Virus record (IMG/VR): IMGVR_UViG_3300007276_000323
Location: 1-23,036 of that record
DNA length: 23,036 bases
Direction: 5' to 3' (one strand)
From: a virus
Position numbers and translations under genes: made by a program. The notes below the pieces were generated by a model. It was not told the DNA's origin. It was given only the letters and a program-made list of their open reading frames with translations, and did not search any database. This document shows, in pieces, positions 11,519-20,126 of this stretch (its first letter is position 1; each line of letters begins with the position of its first letter).

Positions 11519-11824
11519 ATGGCAAAAAGAAAAACTCCAAAAACTGTGGAGCTAAAAGCTCGTGCAGAAAAAGTAACAGATGAACAACTCTCTAAAATGA
11601 GAGAGGTAGTTACTGCAATCAACAAAGCTCAAATGGATATAGGTGTGATAGAGGTTCGCAAACACGAAGCTCTTCACGCTATTATACAAATGCAACAAGT
11701 TGTTCAAGAACTTCAAGCGGAGTTCAAAGAGCAGTACGGCACTAATGATATTAATATAGCCGATGGCACAATTAAATATAATGATGATAACAACGAAGCT
11801 GATAAGAAAGATAACGATAGGTAA
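11519..11824 (+). CDS. Coiled-coil small protein, 101 aa
   Basis: A 101-residue charged protein starting MAKRKTPKTVELKARAEKVT. Residues 15-78 form a continuous helix with heptad-like spacing (EVVTAINKAQMDIGVIEVRK, then HALHAIIQMQQVVQELQAEF-like sequence), followed by an acidic disordered tail (NDDNNEADKKDNDR). I recall similar short coiled-coil proteins just ahead of the terminase genes in marine phages; role unknown, possibly a chaperone or structural adaptor. Its A/T-rich leader (AAATTAAATTAAATT) lacks a Shine-Dalgarno. It overlaps the next gene by about 41 nt. Confidence 0.65.
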   Translation: MAKRKTPKTVELKARAEKVTDEQLSKMREVVTAINKAQMDIGVIEVRKHEALHAIIQMQQVVQELQAEFKEQYGTNDINIADGTIKYNDDNNEADKKDNDR

Positions 11825-12011
11825 GGATTATAAAATAGATGCTATGCATTACTCTGTAGGCCAAGAGGTCTACGGAGGGCATATCATTTGTGATATTCTT
11901 GAAGAAGAAGAAAAGTATTCTATATACATTAGAAAAGGTAAAAGTGTTTTGCCGTGGAAAGACTTTAATAAGAATATGGCTATATCTGTTGAATATAATC
12001 TTGAGTATTAA
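11784..12011 (+). CDS. Conserved phage hypothetical protein, 75 aa
   Basis: I choose the ATG at 11784 (MITTKLIRKITIGKDYKIDA), since the family as I recall it begins with a short strand leading into ITIGKDYK and MHYSVGQEVYGG; ATGs at 11763 and 11781 in the same frame would add 6-7 residues. The protein is strand-rich and small, with VGQEVYGGHIICDI and SVLPWKDFNKNMAISVEYNL. The end SVEYNLEY looks conserved. It overlaps the coiled-coil gene by 41 nt in a different frame and is followed by the GroES-like gene, whose ATG overlaps its stop by 1 nt. Function unknown. Confidence 0.6.
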   Translation: MITTKLIRKITIGKDYKIDAMHYSVGQEVYGGHIICDILEEEEKYSIYIRKGKSVLPWKDFNKNMAISVEYNLEY

Positions 12012-12580
12012 TGAAAAGCCCATACTGTTTTGTAGTTGAGCCCGTTGGCGAAAGATACAATAACGTCAAAGACGTAGAGGGTAAGAGCCTAATAATAAAC
12101 ACAGAAATATACAATCATGAGTTTGTTAATCGTAGAGCTCGTGTTATCTCTTGCCCTATTGTTGGGGATTACGATATATTACCAGGTGACGAAATCATCG
12201 TACACCACAACGTATTCAGAAGATGGCACGACGTTAAAGGAGAAGAAAGAAACAGTAGATCATACTTCAAAGACAACAAGTACATAGTATCTCCAGATCA
12301 AGTATTTTTATGCAAAGATAAACCAATGCCTGGTTATTCTTTTGTTCAACCACTTTCTAACACAGACAGCTACAGCAACGAAAAAGAAGATCCTTCAAAA
12401 GGTGTGATAGTATATAGTGACGGCACTTACAAAATAGGTGAAGTTGTAGGCTACACTCCTTTTTCTCAATACGAGTTTATAATAGAAGGAAAAAGACTTT
12501 ACAGGGTGTTAAATAAATTTATTACAATTAAATATGAGCATAAAGGAAACGAAGAAACGTATAATCCTAGCTGGGCGTAA
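12011..12580 (+). CDS. Tandem GroES-like fold protein, 189 aa
   Basis: The first half (1-108) matches the layout of the phage's own GroES: YCFVVEPVGERYNN, a loop, SLIINTEI, RRARVISCPI, GDEIIVHHNVFRRW, then FKDNKYIVSPDQVFL, aligning with YVVVDRI, GGLIL, FKGRVISIG, DVVWYDRHAGH and YFVIKSSDIVLV. The second half (109-189) repeats it: GYSFVQPL, KGVIVYSD, YKIGEVVGYTPFSQYEFII, RLYRVLNKFITIKYEHKG. It is therefore probably two fused co-chaperonin-type barrels. I recall relatives annotated as GroES-like co-chaperones in uncultured marine phages. Placed directly upstream of the terminase, it may serve assembly of head proteins, as gp31 does in T4. Whether it binds GroEL is unknown. Confidence 0.65.
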   Translation: MKSPYCFVVEPVGERYNNVKDVEGKSLIINTEIYNHEFVNRRARVISCPIVGDYDILPGDEIIVHHNVFRRWHDVKGEERNSRSYFKDNKYIVSPDQVFLCKDKPMPGYSFVQPLSNTDSYSNEKEDPSKGVIVYSDGTYKIGEVVGYTPFSQYEFIIEGKRLYRVLNKFITIKYEHKGNEETYNPSWA

Positions 12581-12812
12581 AGCTGTTGATGAGTTAATTA
12601 AGGTTGCTCAAGAGCAGATTATAACCAACACAGAAGACGATGTGTCTGCTGATAGATTAAAGAACGCCGCGGCTACTAAGAAGTTAGCTATATTTGATGC
12701 ATTTGAAATCCTCAACCGCATACAAGAAGAAGAAAATATTCTGGAAGGAAAGACACAAGAAGAAAAGAAAGAACGAGTATTTAAAGGCTTCGCGGAAGGC
12801 AGATCGAAATGA
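12534..12812 (+). CDS. Candidate terminase small subunit, 92 aa
   Basis: A 92-residue, all-helical, basic protein starting MSIKETKKRIILAGRKAVDE, with ADRLKNAAATKKLAIFDAFE (about residues 39-58) followed by a charged helix (ILNRIQEEENILEGKTQEEK) and the tail RVFKGFAEGRSK. It lies immediately 5' of the large terminase (4-nt overlap), where small terminase subunits usually are, and its size and helical, charged character fit. There is no clear DNA-binding helix-turn-helix, so the call rests on position. It overlaps the GroES-like gene by 47 nt in another frame; its conserved ILAGRKAVDEL segment lies within and just after the overlap. Confidence 0.55.
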   Translation: MSIKETKKRIILAGRKAVDELIKVAQEQIITNTEDDVSADRLKNAAATKKLAIFDAFEILNRIQEEENILEGKTQEEKKERVFKGFAEGRSK

Positions 12813-15028
12813 GTTACGAACAAAGCTTATATAAAATTGTTGAACCAGTTAAGAAGACTACTATAAGTCGACTTAACAAAAAACGTAAATGGGAATATGG
12901 ATACAATAAAGAAAACAATATCATTGTCATATCAAAAACTGGTAGAATTGGCGAGATCATTGAAATACAAGGGTTGCAAATTGCTTTGCCGTTGGAACCA
13001 GTGCAAGTGCACTCCAATGAACTAAACAAGTGGAAAAGGCTTGAGTACCCTAAAGAGTTAGGTAAGTTAAAAAGTATATTTGACTGGAGAAACTATCCTG
13101 AGGAATTAAAAGAAAAGTGGTACGATTTTATTGATGATGAATTCAAAAATCGTGAAGAAGGCTTTTGGTTTAACAATAACGGAGTGTCTACGTATATAAC
13201 AGGTAGTCACTACATGTATCTTCAATGGAGTAAAATAGATGTTGGAGCTCCAGATTTTAGAGAAGCCAACAGGCTGTTCTTTATATTTTGGGAAGCGTGC
13301 AAAGCTGATAGCAGGTGCTATGGCATGTGTTACTTAAAAAATAGACGTAGTGGTTTTTCTTTCATGAGCTCAGCTGAGACTGTTAACTTAGCTACTATAT
13401 CGAGTGATGCTAGATATGGAATACTATCAAAAAGTGGTGCTGATGCTAAAAAAATGTTTACCGATAAAGTTGTACCAATATCTGTCAACTATCCGTTTTT
13501 CTTTAAACCGATACAAGACGGTATGGACAGGCCTAAAAGTGAACTTGCTTATAGGGTTCCTGCAAGTAAGTTTACGCGTAAAAAAATTACTGCAAACGAA
13601 AAGCAGGAAGAGCTGGTTGGACTTGACACTACTATTGATTGGAAAAACACAGGCGATAACAGCTATGATGGAGAGAAGCTTAATCTACTAGTACACGATG
13701 AAAGTGGTAAGTGGGAGAGGCCTGATAATATTCTAAACAACTGGCGAGTAACTAAAACTTGTTTAAGGCTAGGTGCTCGTATAGTTGGTAAATGCATGAT
13801 GGGATCAACGTCTAACTCGTTAGATAAAGGTGGTGATAATTTTAAAAAGCTCTACAATGACTCAAATGCTAAAAACAGAAACCGTAATGGACAAACAAAG
13901 TCTGGTTTATATTCTTTGTTTATCCCAATGGAATGGAACTTTGAAGGATTTATTGACGAATACGGACAACCTGTTTTTAATAGCCCAAGTCATGATGTAC
14001 GAGGACCACATGGCGAACTAATAGACGTAGGTGTTATATCGCATTGGGAAAATGAAGTTGAAGGTTTAAAAGGAGATCAAGACGCTTTAAACGAGTTTTA
14101 TAGACAGTTTCCAAGAACTGAAGAGCACGCGTTTAGAGATGAGACAAAAAATAGTCTTTTTAATCTTGTGAAAATATATGAGCAAATAGATTACAACGAA
14201 GGTATAACTAGCTCAGCAGTTTTAAACACTGGTAATTTTCAGTGGGTAAACGGCATAAAAGATACATCTGTAGTTTTTACTCCAGATCCTAACGGTAGAT
14301 TTAAAGTTAGTTGGGTTCCGGATTTTAACTTGCAGAATAATGTTATAATTAAAAATGGAATTAAGTATCCTGCAAACGAACACATGGGCGCTTTTGGCTG
14401 CGATAGCTATGATATTAGCGGCACTGTTGACGGTAGAGGATCCAACGGATCTCTTCATGGACTAACTAAGTTTAGTATGGAGTCAGCTCCAGCAAATACT
14501 TTTTTTCTAGAATACATAGCAAGACCACAAACCGCTGAAATATTTTTTGAAGATGTGCTAATGGCGTTAGTGTTCTACGGCATGCCATTGCTCGCAGAAA
14601 ACAATAAACCAAGATTACTGTATCATCTAAAGCGTAGAGGATATAGAGGATTCAGTATGAACAGACCAGATAAAGTTTGGAATAAATTATCTATTACTGA
14701 AAAAGAAATAGGTGGTATACCGAACTCTAGTGAAGATATTAAACAAGCTCATGCTGCTGCTATTGAAATGTATATCAACGATCACGTTGGGTTAATGGAA
14801 GATGGCACTTATGGAACAATGTATTTTAACGAAACATTAAACGACTGGGCTAAGTTTGATATAAATAAAAGAACTAAGTTTGATGCCGCGATAAGTTCTG
14901 GGCTAGCTGTTATGGCTTGTAATAGACACTTGTATAGACCAGTAAAAGAAAGAAAAAGAAAACCATTAGGCTTTTCGTTTTCTAAATATAGTAACGATGG
15001 TGTAAACTCTAAAATAATTAAAAATTAA
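12809..15028 (+). CDS. terL: Terminase large subunit (packaging ATPase-nuclease), 739 aa
   Basis: This is the DNA-packaging motor that translocates and cuts the genome at the portal. A degenerate Walker A-like segment (YLKNRRSGFSFMSSAE, about 175-190) lacks the usual GxxxxGKS, as I recall for crAss-like terminases. Walker B is LNLLVHDE at 291-298 with catalytic Glu298, and the coupling motif is GSTSN at 332-336. The C-terminal RNase H-type nuclease has candidate metal ligands Asp532 and Asp535 (GCDSYD), Glu597 (LLAENNKPR) and Asp692 (TKFDAA). The long N-terminal extension (1-115) before the ATPase is typical of this terminase group. It starts 4 nt inside the candidate small subunit and ends 2 nt before portal. 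Confidence 0.95.
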   Translation: MSYEQSLYKIVEPVKKTTISRLNKKRKWEYGYNKENNIIVISKTGRIGEIIEIQGLQIALPLEPVQVHSNELNKWKRLEYPKELGKLKSIFDWRNYPEELKEKWYDFIDDEFKNREEGFWFNNNGVSTYITGSHYMYLQWSKIDVGAPDFREANRLFFIFWEACKADSRCYGMCYLKNRRSGFSFMSSAETVNLATISSDARYGILSKSGADAKKMFTDKVVPISVNYPFFFKPIQDGMDRPKSELAYRVPASKFTRKKITANEKQEELVGLDTTIDWKNTGDNSYDGEKLNLLVHDESGKWERPDNILNNWRVTKTCLRLGARIVGKCMMGSTSNSLDKGGDNFKKLYNDSNAKNRNRNGQTKSGLYSLFIPMEWNFEGFIDEYGQPVFNSPSHDVRGPHGELIDVGVISHWENEVEGLKGDQDALNEFYRQFPRTEEHAFRDETKNSLFNLVKIYEQIDYNEGITSSAVLNTGNFQWVNGIKDTSVVFTPDPNGRFKVSWVPDFNLQNNVIIKNGIKYPANEHMGAFGCDSYDISGTVDGRGSNGSLHGLTKFSMESAPANTFFLEYIARPQTAEIFFEDVLMALVFYGMPLLAENNKPRLLYHLKRRGYRGFSMNRPDKVWNKLSITEKEIGGIPNSSEDIKQAHAAAIEMYINDHVGLMEDGTYGTMYFNETLNDWAKFDINKRTKFDAAISSGLAVMACNRHLYRPVKERKRKPLGFSFSKYSNDGVNSKIIKN

Positions 15029-15030
15029 AT

Positions 15031-17382
15031 ATGGCTTACAGAAACACTAACAATTTTCCAAGTCAGGTAGTACCTGATATAGAAAAAATAAGCTATGACT
15101 ACGGTCTAAAAGTTGCACAAGCTATAGAGAGCGAGTGGTTTGATAGAAACGAAGATGGAAACATACGTGGCAACGGAAGGTTCTATAGTAATAAAAATAA
15201 CTTCCACAACTTAAGATTATATGCTAGAGGCGAACAGTCTGTACAAAAATATAAAAACGAGCTATCTATAAATGGTGACTTAAGCTACTTAAACTTAGAC
15301 TGGAAGCCTGTTCCAGTTGTACCTAAGTTTGTAGACATTGTTGTTAACGGTATGGCCGAAAGAAACTACGATATAAAAGTATTTTCTCAAGATCCATACG
15401 GTGTAGCAAAGAGAACAGAATACATGGAGAGCGTTCTTCGTGATATGAAAATGAAAGAGTTTGATGCTGTAGCTAAGCAACAGTTAAACATGGACTTTGC
15501 AGAAAACGATCCTGAAACTTTACCCGAAACAGAAGAAGAGCTAGAGTTACACATGCAGCTAACCTACAAGCAAGCTACTGAGCTAGCGGAAGAGCAAGCT
15601 ATAAACGTGTTACTACAAGGCAACGACTACGAGCTTACTAAGAAAAGGCTTTACTATGACCTAACAGTTTTAGGTATGGCTGCTGTGAAAACAAACTTTA
15701 CAAATTCAGAAGGAGTAACTATAGACTACGTTGATCCAGATAGAATTGTTCACTCTTACACAGAGTCTCCATATTTTGATGATATATACTATGTTGGTGA
15801 AGTTAAAACAATTCCAATTAACGAGTTGGTAAAACAGTTTCCACACTTAAGCCAAGAAGATCTTGAAAATATACAGCAATATAATAACAGTAGAACCTAC
15901 GAATATAATAAAGGTAGAAGAGATCAAGATATAAATCAAGTTGAAGTATTATACTTTAACTGGAAAACTTATATGAACGAGGTTTACAAGCTAAAAGAAA
16001 CCTCAACAGGTGGGGAGAAAGCTATAGAAAAAGACGACACTTTTGATCCACCTACAGACATGCAAGGTGGCTTTGCTAAACTTTCAAGACAAATAGAAGT
16101 TTTATATGAAGGAGCTATGATTATTGGTTCTGACAAACTTTTAAAATGGGAGATGGCTGAAAATATGATTAGGCCAAAAAGCGATATGAGCAAAGTCAAG
16201 ATGAACTATAGTATTGTAGCTCCGCGCATGTATCAAGGTAGAATAGAAAGTATCGTTAGCCGTATCACTGGTTTTGCAGATATGATACAGCTCACACACT
16301 TGAAGCTGCAACAAGTTATGGCGCGTATGGTACCTGATGGTGTTTACTTAGACGCTGATGGCTTAGCTGAAATAGACTTAGGTAACGGTACAAATTACAA
16401 TCCACAGGAAGCTCTAAACATGTTCTTCCAAACTGGTAGTATAATTGGTAGATCGTTTACTGCTGATGGTGATCCAAACCCAGGTAAAGTTCCTATACAA
16501 GAAATATCAAACGGTAAAGGCGCTGGAGCTAAAATGCAAACGCTTATAGCAAACTACAACTACTACATGCAGATGATCCGTGATGTAACCGGATTAAATG
16601 AAGCTAGAGATGGTAGTACACCAGACAGAAACGCTTTAGTTGGTGTTCAAAAGCTAGCGGCTGCAAATAGTAACACAGCGACAAGACACATACTTCAAGC
16701 AGGTTTATTCTTAACAGCTGACGTTGCAGAACAAATATCTTTGCGTATATCTGACATAATAGAATACTCTCCAACTAGAGACGCTTTCTTACAACAAATA
16801 GGTGTACACAACGTGGCTACGCTAGAAGAAATGGCTGACTTACATTTGTATGACTTTGGTATATTTATAGAACTAGCTCCAGACGAAGAAGAAAGACAAT
16901 TGCTAGAAAACAATATACAAATGGCTTTAGCTCAAAAGATAATAAGATTATCTGATGCTATTGATATTAGAGCTACTAAAAACGTAAAACTTGCAAACGA
17001 ACTTCTTAAAATAAAAGAAAAAAAGAAGATGGAGCAAGAGCAAGCAATGCAACAGCAGAACATACAAGCGCAACAACAAGCTCAACAGCAAACAGCTCAA
17101 GCGCAAGCGCAGGCTGAAATGCAAAAACAACAAGCTATAACTCAAAGTCAAATACAGTTAGAAGAGGCTAAAGCAGGTTTTAAATCAAACAACTTAAGGC
17201 AAGAAGCTGACATTAAAAAAGAATTAATGGAAGCAGAGTATCAATACAACATGAAGTTAAGAGCGCTAGAAGCTGAGTCTAAAAATCAAATAGAAGACAA
17301 GAGGCAAGTGGCGGCGAGTAAAAAGTTTGAGTCAGCAGGTAATGATGAATTAAGTACTGGCTTGAACATGAATCAGTTTTAA
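15031..17382 (+). CDS. Portal protein, 783 aa
   Basis: This is the dodecameric channel at the unique capsid vertex, partner of the terminase and the ring proteins. Position (directly after terL), size and pattern identify it: an N-terminal clip/stem-like region with LYARGEQSVQKYK and WKPVPVVPKFVDIVVNGMAE, an acidic helical region (~145-190), DYVDPDRIVHSY, a long helical stem/crown region (GRIESIVSRITGFADMIQLT, VTGLNEARDGSTPDR, ALVGVQKLAAANS), and a strikingly Gln/Ala-rich coiled coil at about 667-760, followed by DELSTGLNMNQF. The Gln-rich tail is longer than in most portals and may project into the capsid. I recall matching portals in crAss-like and related marine phages. Confidence 0.9.
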   Translation: MAYRNTNNFPSQVVPDIEKISYDYGLKVAQAIESEWFDRNEDGNIRGNGRFYSNKNNFHNLRLYARGEQSVQKYKNELSINGDLSYLNLDWKPVPVVPKFVDIVVNGMAERNYDIKVFSQDPYGVAKRTEYMESVLRDMKMKEFDAVAKQQLNMDFAENDPETLPETEEELELHMQLTYKQATELAEEQAINVLLQGNDYELTKKRLYYDLTVLGMAAVKTNFTNSEGVTIDYVDPDRIVHSYTESPYFDDIYYVGEVKTIPINELVKQFPHLSQEDLENIQQYNNSRTYEYNKGRRDQDINQVEVLYFNWKTYMNEVYKLKETSTGGEKAIEKDDTFDPPTDMQGGFAKLSRQIEVLYEGAMIIGSDKLLKWEMAENMIRPKSDMSKVKMNYSIVAPRMYQGRIESIVSRITGFADMIQLTHLKLQQVMARMVPDGVYLDADGLAEIDLGNGTNYNPQEALNMFFQTGSIIGRSFTADGDPNPGKVPIQEISNGKGAGAKMQTLIANYNYYMQMIRDVTGLNEARDGSTPDRNALVGVQKLAAANSNTATRHILQAGLFLTADVAEQISLRISDIIEYSPTRDAFLQQIGVHNVATLEEMADLHLYDFGIFIELAPDEEERQLLENNIQMALAQKIIRLSDAIDIRATKNVKLANELLKIKEKKKMEQEQAMQQQNIQAQQQAQQQTAQAQAQAEMQKQQAITQSQIQLEEAKAGFKSNNLRQEADIKKELMEAEYQYNMKLRALEAESKNQIEDKRQVAASKKFESAGNDELSTGLNMNQF

Positions 17383-17399
17383 TTATTATATTTTATATT

Positions 17400-18536
17400 A
17401 TGGAAGAAACAAAAGAAGTACAAGAAGAAAACGTAACTAAGGTAAGCTTGAAAAAGAAACCAGAAGAAACAGTTCACAAGGTGGACTTAAACAAAAAGGA
17501 CAATGCTGAAGAAGGTACAACTGACGACACAGGAGTGGTTGGAAGCGATGAAGCTACCGACGCCGCACCGCAACAAGAAGAAGTACAGGCGGAAAGTGAA
17601 GCACAAGAAACTCCAGTATTAGAAGAGGTTACAGAAGAAGAGCCTCAAGAAGAAAACGAGGAGACTACAGAAGAAATGGTGGCAGAAGAAAAGCCAACTG
17701 TAGAGCTCCCTGAAAACGTTGAAAAGCTAGTTGAGTTTATAAACGAAACAGGTGGTACTGTTGAAGATTATGTTAGATTAAACCAAGACTACAGTCAAAT
17801 GGATAATTTAACAGCGCTAGAAGAGTACTACAAAATTACAAAACCTCATTTAGATGTTGAAGAAAGAAAGTTCTTAATGGACGAAACCTTTAGCTATGAT
17901 GAAGAGGTTGATGATGAAAAAGATATTAGAAGAAAGAAAATAGCCCTCAAAGAGCAAGTTGCCGAGGCTAAAGCCTACTTAGACAGGCAAAAGTCTAAAT
18001 ATTACGAAGAGATCAAAGCTGGATCGAAGCTCACTACAGAGCAACAGAAAGCAATTGATTTCTTCAACAGATATAACAAAGAGTCTGAAAGCGCAAAGCA
18101 AACGCAAGAGCGCAACCAGAACGTGTTTAACAAAAAGACATCTAGTCTTTTCTCTGATAAATTCAAAGGTTTTGAATATAACTTAGGAGAAAAGAAGTTT
18201 AGGTTTAATGTTAAAAACGTTGATAGTGTTAAAGAAACTCAAAGCGATATTGGTAACTTTATCAAAAAGTTTTTGAATAAAGAGGGATCAATGGAAGACG
18301 CCGCAGGTTATCATAAAGGTTTATATACCGCTATGAACGCAGACGCTATAGCTCAACACTTTTACGAACAAGGTAAAGCTGACGCTTTAAAAACTTCTGT
18401 TGAAAAGTCTAAGAACATTAATATGGATCCAAGACAAACTAACAGAGAAGTTAAAGTTGGAGGCGCTACATATAGAGTATTAAGTGGAGAGTCTACTTCA
18501 GACTTTAAAGTTAAAATCAAACGAGGTAGAAAATAA
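17400..18536 (+). CDS. Acidic scaffold-like protein, 378 aa
   Basis: Lying between portal and capsid, a classic position for a scaffolding protein. The first ~115 residues are extremely acidic and Glu/Ala/Gln-rich and likely disordered (MEETKEVQEENVTKVSLKKK, then runs such as EEEPQEENEETTEEM). The middle is helical and charged (VDDEKDIRRKKIALKEQVAE, AKAYLDRQKSKYYEEI), and a C-terminal basic segment (DFKVKIKRGRK) could contact the capsid interior or DNA. No protease catalytic motif is visible. Scaffold is inferred from position and composition. The leader ATTATATTTTATATT has no Shine-Dalgarno. Confidence 0.75.
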   Translation: MEETKEVQEENVTKVSLKKKPEETVHKVDLNKKDNAEEGTTDDTGVVGSDEATDAAPQQEEVQAESEAQETPVLEEVTEEEPQEENEETTEEMVAEEKPTVELPENVEKLVEFINETGGTVEDYVRLNQDYSQMDNLTALEEYYKITKPHLDVEERKFLMDETFSYDEEVDDEKDIRRKKIALKEQVAEAKAYLDRQKSKYYEEIKAGSKLTTEQQKAIDFFNRYNKESESAKQTQERNQNVFNKKTSSLFSDKFKGFEYNLGEKKFRFNVKNVDSVKETQSDIGNFIKKFLNKEGSMEDAAGYHKGLYTAMNADAIAQHFYEQGKADALKTSVEKSKNINMDPRQTNREVKVGGATYRVLSGESTSDFKVKIKRGRK

Positions 18537-18565
18537 ATTATTAATCCATTTAAAACTAATTAAAA

Positions 18566-20062
18566 ATGGCAATTACAAATCCAGGTCCTGGGCATTCCGG
18601 GACTACAGGTAGTTTAAATAGTGTAGCTGCTCCAGTGAGAGCTACATTGTCTTCAAACTACATTGACTTTACGAGCGGCGCTGGCAACGACTGGGCGCAG
18701 CAGTATTTACCAGACCTAATTGAAGCTGAAGCTGAAGTGTTCGGACCAAGAACTATTTCAGGTTTCTTATCTCAAGTAGGTGCTGAAGAGTCTATGACTT
18801 CTGACCAAGTTATTTGGACAGAGCAAGGTAGACTTCACTTATCTTACACGGGTACAATTAACACTGCAACTGGTGAGTTAACTATCCAAAAAGATATTGA
18901 CGGAAACGCTTTAACTACTACTCACGGTATTAGATTAAACGATCAAGTTATCGTTGCTACTTCTGAAGGTGTAATCAAGTGTTTAGTTACTGACGCTTTA
19001 GTTGGTACAGCTGACAAGGTTACTGTTAAGCCTTACGAAAAGGAAAACATTGACGACGCCGCTGCATTTTCTGTTGGTACTGTAGCTTGTACAGTATTAG
19101 TATATGGTTCTGAGTTTGGTAAAGGAACAGCTGGCCAAGGATCAGCTGCTGAAGGTGCTAAGGCTGTAGAGCCACAACACAAATCTTTTAGCAACAAACC
19201 TATCATCATGAAGGATTACTACGAAATCAACGGATCTGATGTATCTCAAATCGGTTGGGTAGAAATCGCTGGTGAAGACGGACAAAATGGTTACTTATGG
19301 TATTTAAAAGCTGAAGGCGATACTCGCTCTCGCTTCACTGATTACTTAGAGATGACTATGATGGAAGCTGTTAAAGGTGCTAACGTTGCTAACGATGTTA
19401 ACGAAACTTTACTTAACGGAGCTGGTGAGTCTTACGGTACTGAAGGTTTATTCGCTGCTATTGAGACTCGTGGTAACGTTACTACTGGTGTTACTGGTGT
19501 TAACGCTGCTACTGACTTAGCAGAGTTTGACGCTATCTTAGCAGAGTTTGATAAGCAAGGTGCTATTGAAGAGAACATGCTATTTGTTAACCGTGCGACT
19601 AGCTTAGCTATCGACGATATGTTAGCTTCAATGAACTCTTACGGTGCTGGTGGTACTTCTTACGGAGTATTTAACAACGACGAAGATATGGCGTTGAACT
19701 TAGGTTTCTCTGGATTCCGAAGAGGTTCTTACGACTTCTATAAGTCTGACATGCGATACTTAAACGACAAAGCTACTCGTGGATCTATCAACGATAGAGC
19801 TGCAGGCTTTGGTATCCGTGGGGTTGTTATTCCTGCTGGTGTATCAACTGTATACGATCAAACATTAGGTAGAAACTTAAAGCGTCCGTTCTTACACGTA
19901 CGTTATAGAGCTTCTCAAATGGACGATAGAAAAATGAAAACTTGGATTACTGGATCTGTTGGTGGAAACATCACTTCTGATCTTGATGCAATGCAAGTGA
20001 ACTATCTATCTGAAAGATGTTTAGTTGTTCAAGGTGCTAACAACTTCATGTTAATGAAGTAA
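18566..20062 (+). CDS. Major capsid protein (HK97-fold), 498 aa
   Basis: The order portal, scaffold-like, then this 498-residue protein followed by a terminator marks it as the major capsid protein. Residues 30-85 (SNYIDFTSGAGNDWAQQYLP, then VFGPRTISGFLSQVGAEESM) fit an N-arm and E-loop. A strand-rich insertion at about 90-175 (TGELTIQKDIDGNALTTTHG, IRLNDQVIVATSEGVIKCLV) resembles an inserted decoration-type domain. The rest (KSFSNKPIIMKDYYEINGSD, LFVNRATSLAIDDMLASM, VIPAGVSTVYDQTLGR) suits the P- and A-domains. Codon use appears optimised (many GCT, GGT, AAC), as expected for the most abundant virion protein. The A/T-rich leader ends CTAATTAAAAATG. Confidence 0.9.
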   Translation: MAITNPGPGHSGTTGSLNSVAAPVRATLSSNYIDFTSGAGNDWAQQYLPDLIEAEAEVFGPRTISGFLSQVGAEESMTSDQVIWTEQGRLHLSYTGTINTATGELTIQKDIDGNALTTTHGIRLNDQVIVATSEGVIKCLVTDALVGTADKVTVKPYEKENIDDAAAFSVGTVACTVLVYGSEFGKGTAGQGSAAEGAKAVEPQHKSFSNKPIIMKDYYEINGSDVSQIGWVEIAGEDGQNGYLWYLKAEGDTRSRFTDYLEMTMMEAVKGANVANDVNETLLNGAGESYGTEGLFAAIETRGNVTTGVTGVNAATDLAEFDAILAEFDKQGAIEENMLFVNRATSLAIDDMLASMNSYGAGGTSYGVFNNDEDMALNLGFSGFRRGSYDFYKSDMRYLNDKATRGSINDRAAGFGIRGVVIPAGVSTVYDQTLGRNLKRPFLHVRYRASQMDDRKMKTWITGSVGGNITSDLDAMQVNYLSERCLVVQGANNFMLMK

Positions 20063-20074
20063 GCATATTAATTA

Positions 20075-20105
20075 GGTCGGGGCTTCGGCTCCGATCTTTT
20101 TTTTT
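20075..20105 (+). terminator. Intrinsic terminator after the capsid gene
   Basis: A 9-bp stem, GGTCGGGGC (20075-20083) with GCTCCGATC (20088-20096), closed by a UUCG tetraloop and including two G-U pairs, is followed by nine T. It begins 12 nt after the capsid stop codon. A strong Rho-independent terminator, probably lowering expression of the downstream genes relative to capsid. Confidence 0.9.
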
Positions 20106-20126
20106 AATTTTTTATTATATTATATC

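Noticed and set aside
11763-11783. Start at 11763 for the 75-aa gene
   Set aside because: It would add seven residues and lengthen the overlap with the coiled-coil gene; the family start as I recall it fits the ATG at 11784 better. Kept as an alternative.
12814-13029. Minus-strand open frames opposite the structural genes (12814-13029, 14222-14458, 16948-17151 and others)
   Set aside because: Shadows of strongly supported plus-strand genes, with hydrophobic or Ser/Leu-rich compositions typical of antisense reading.
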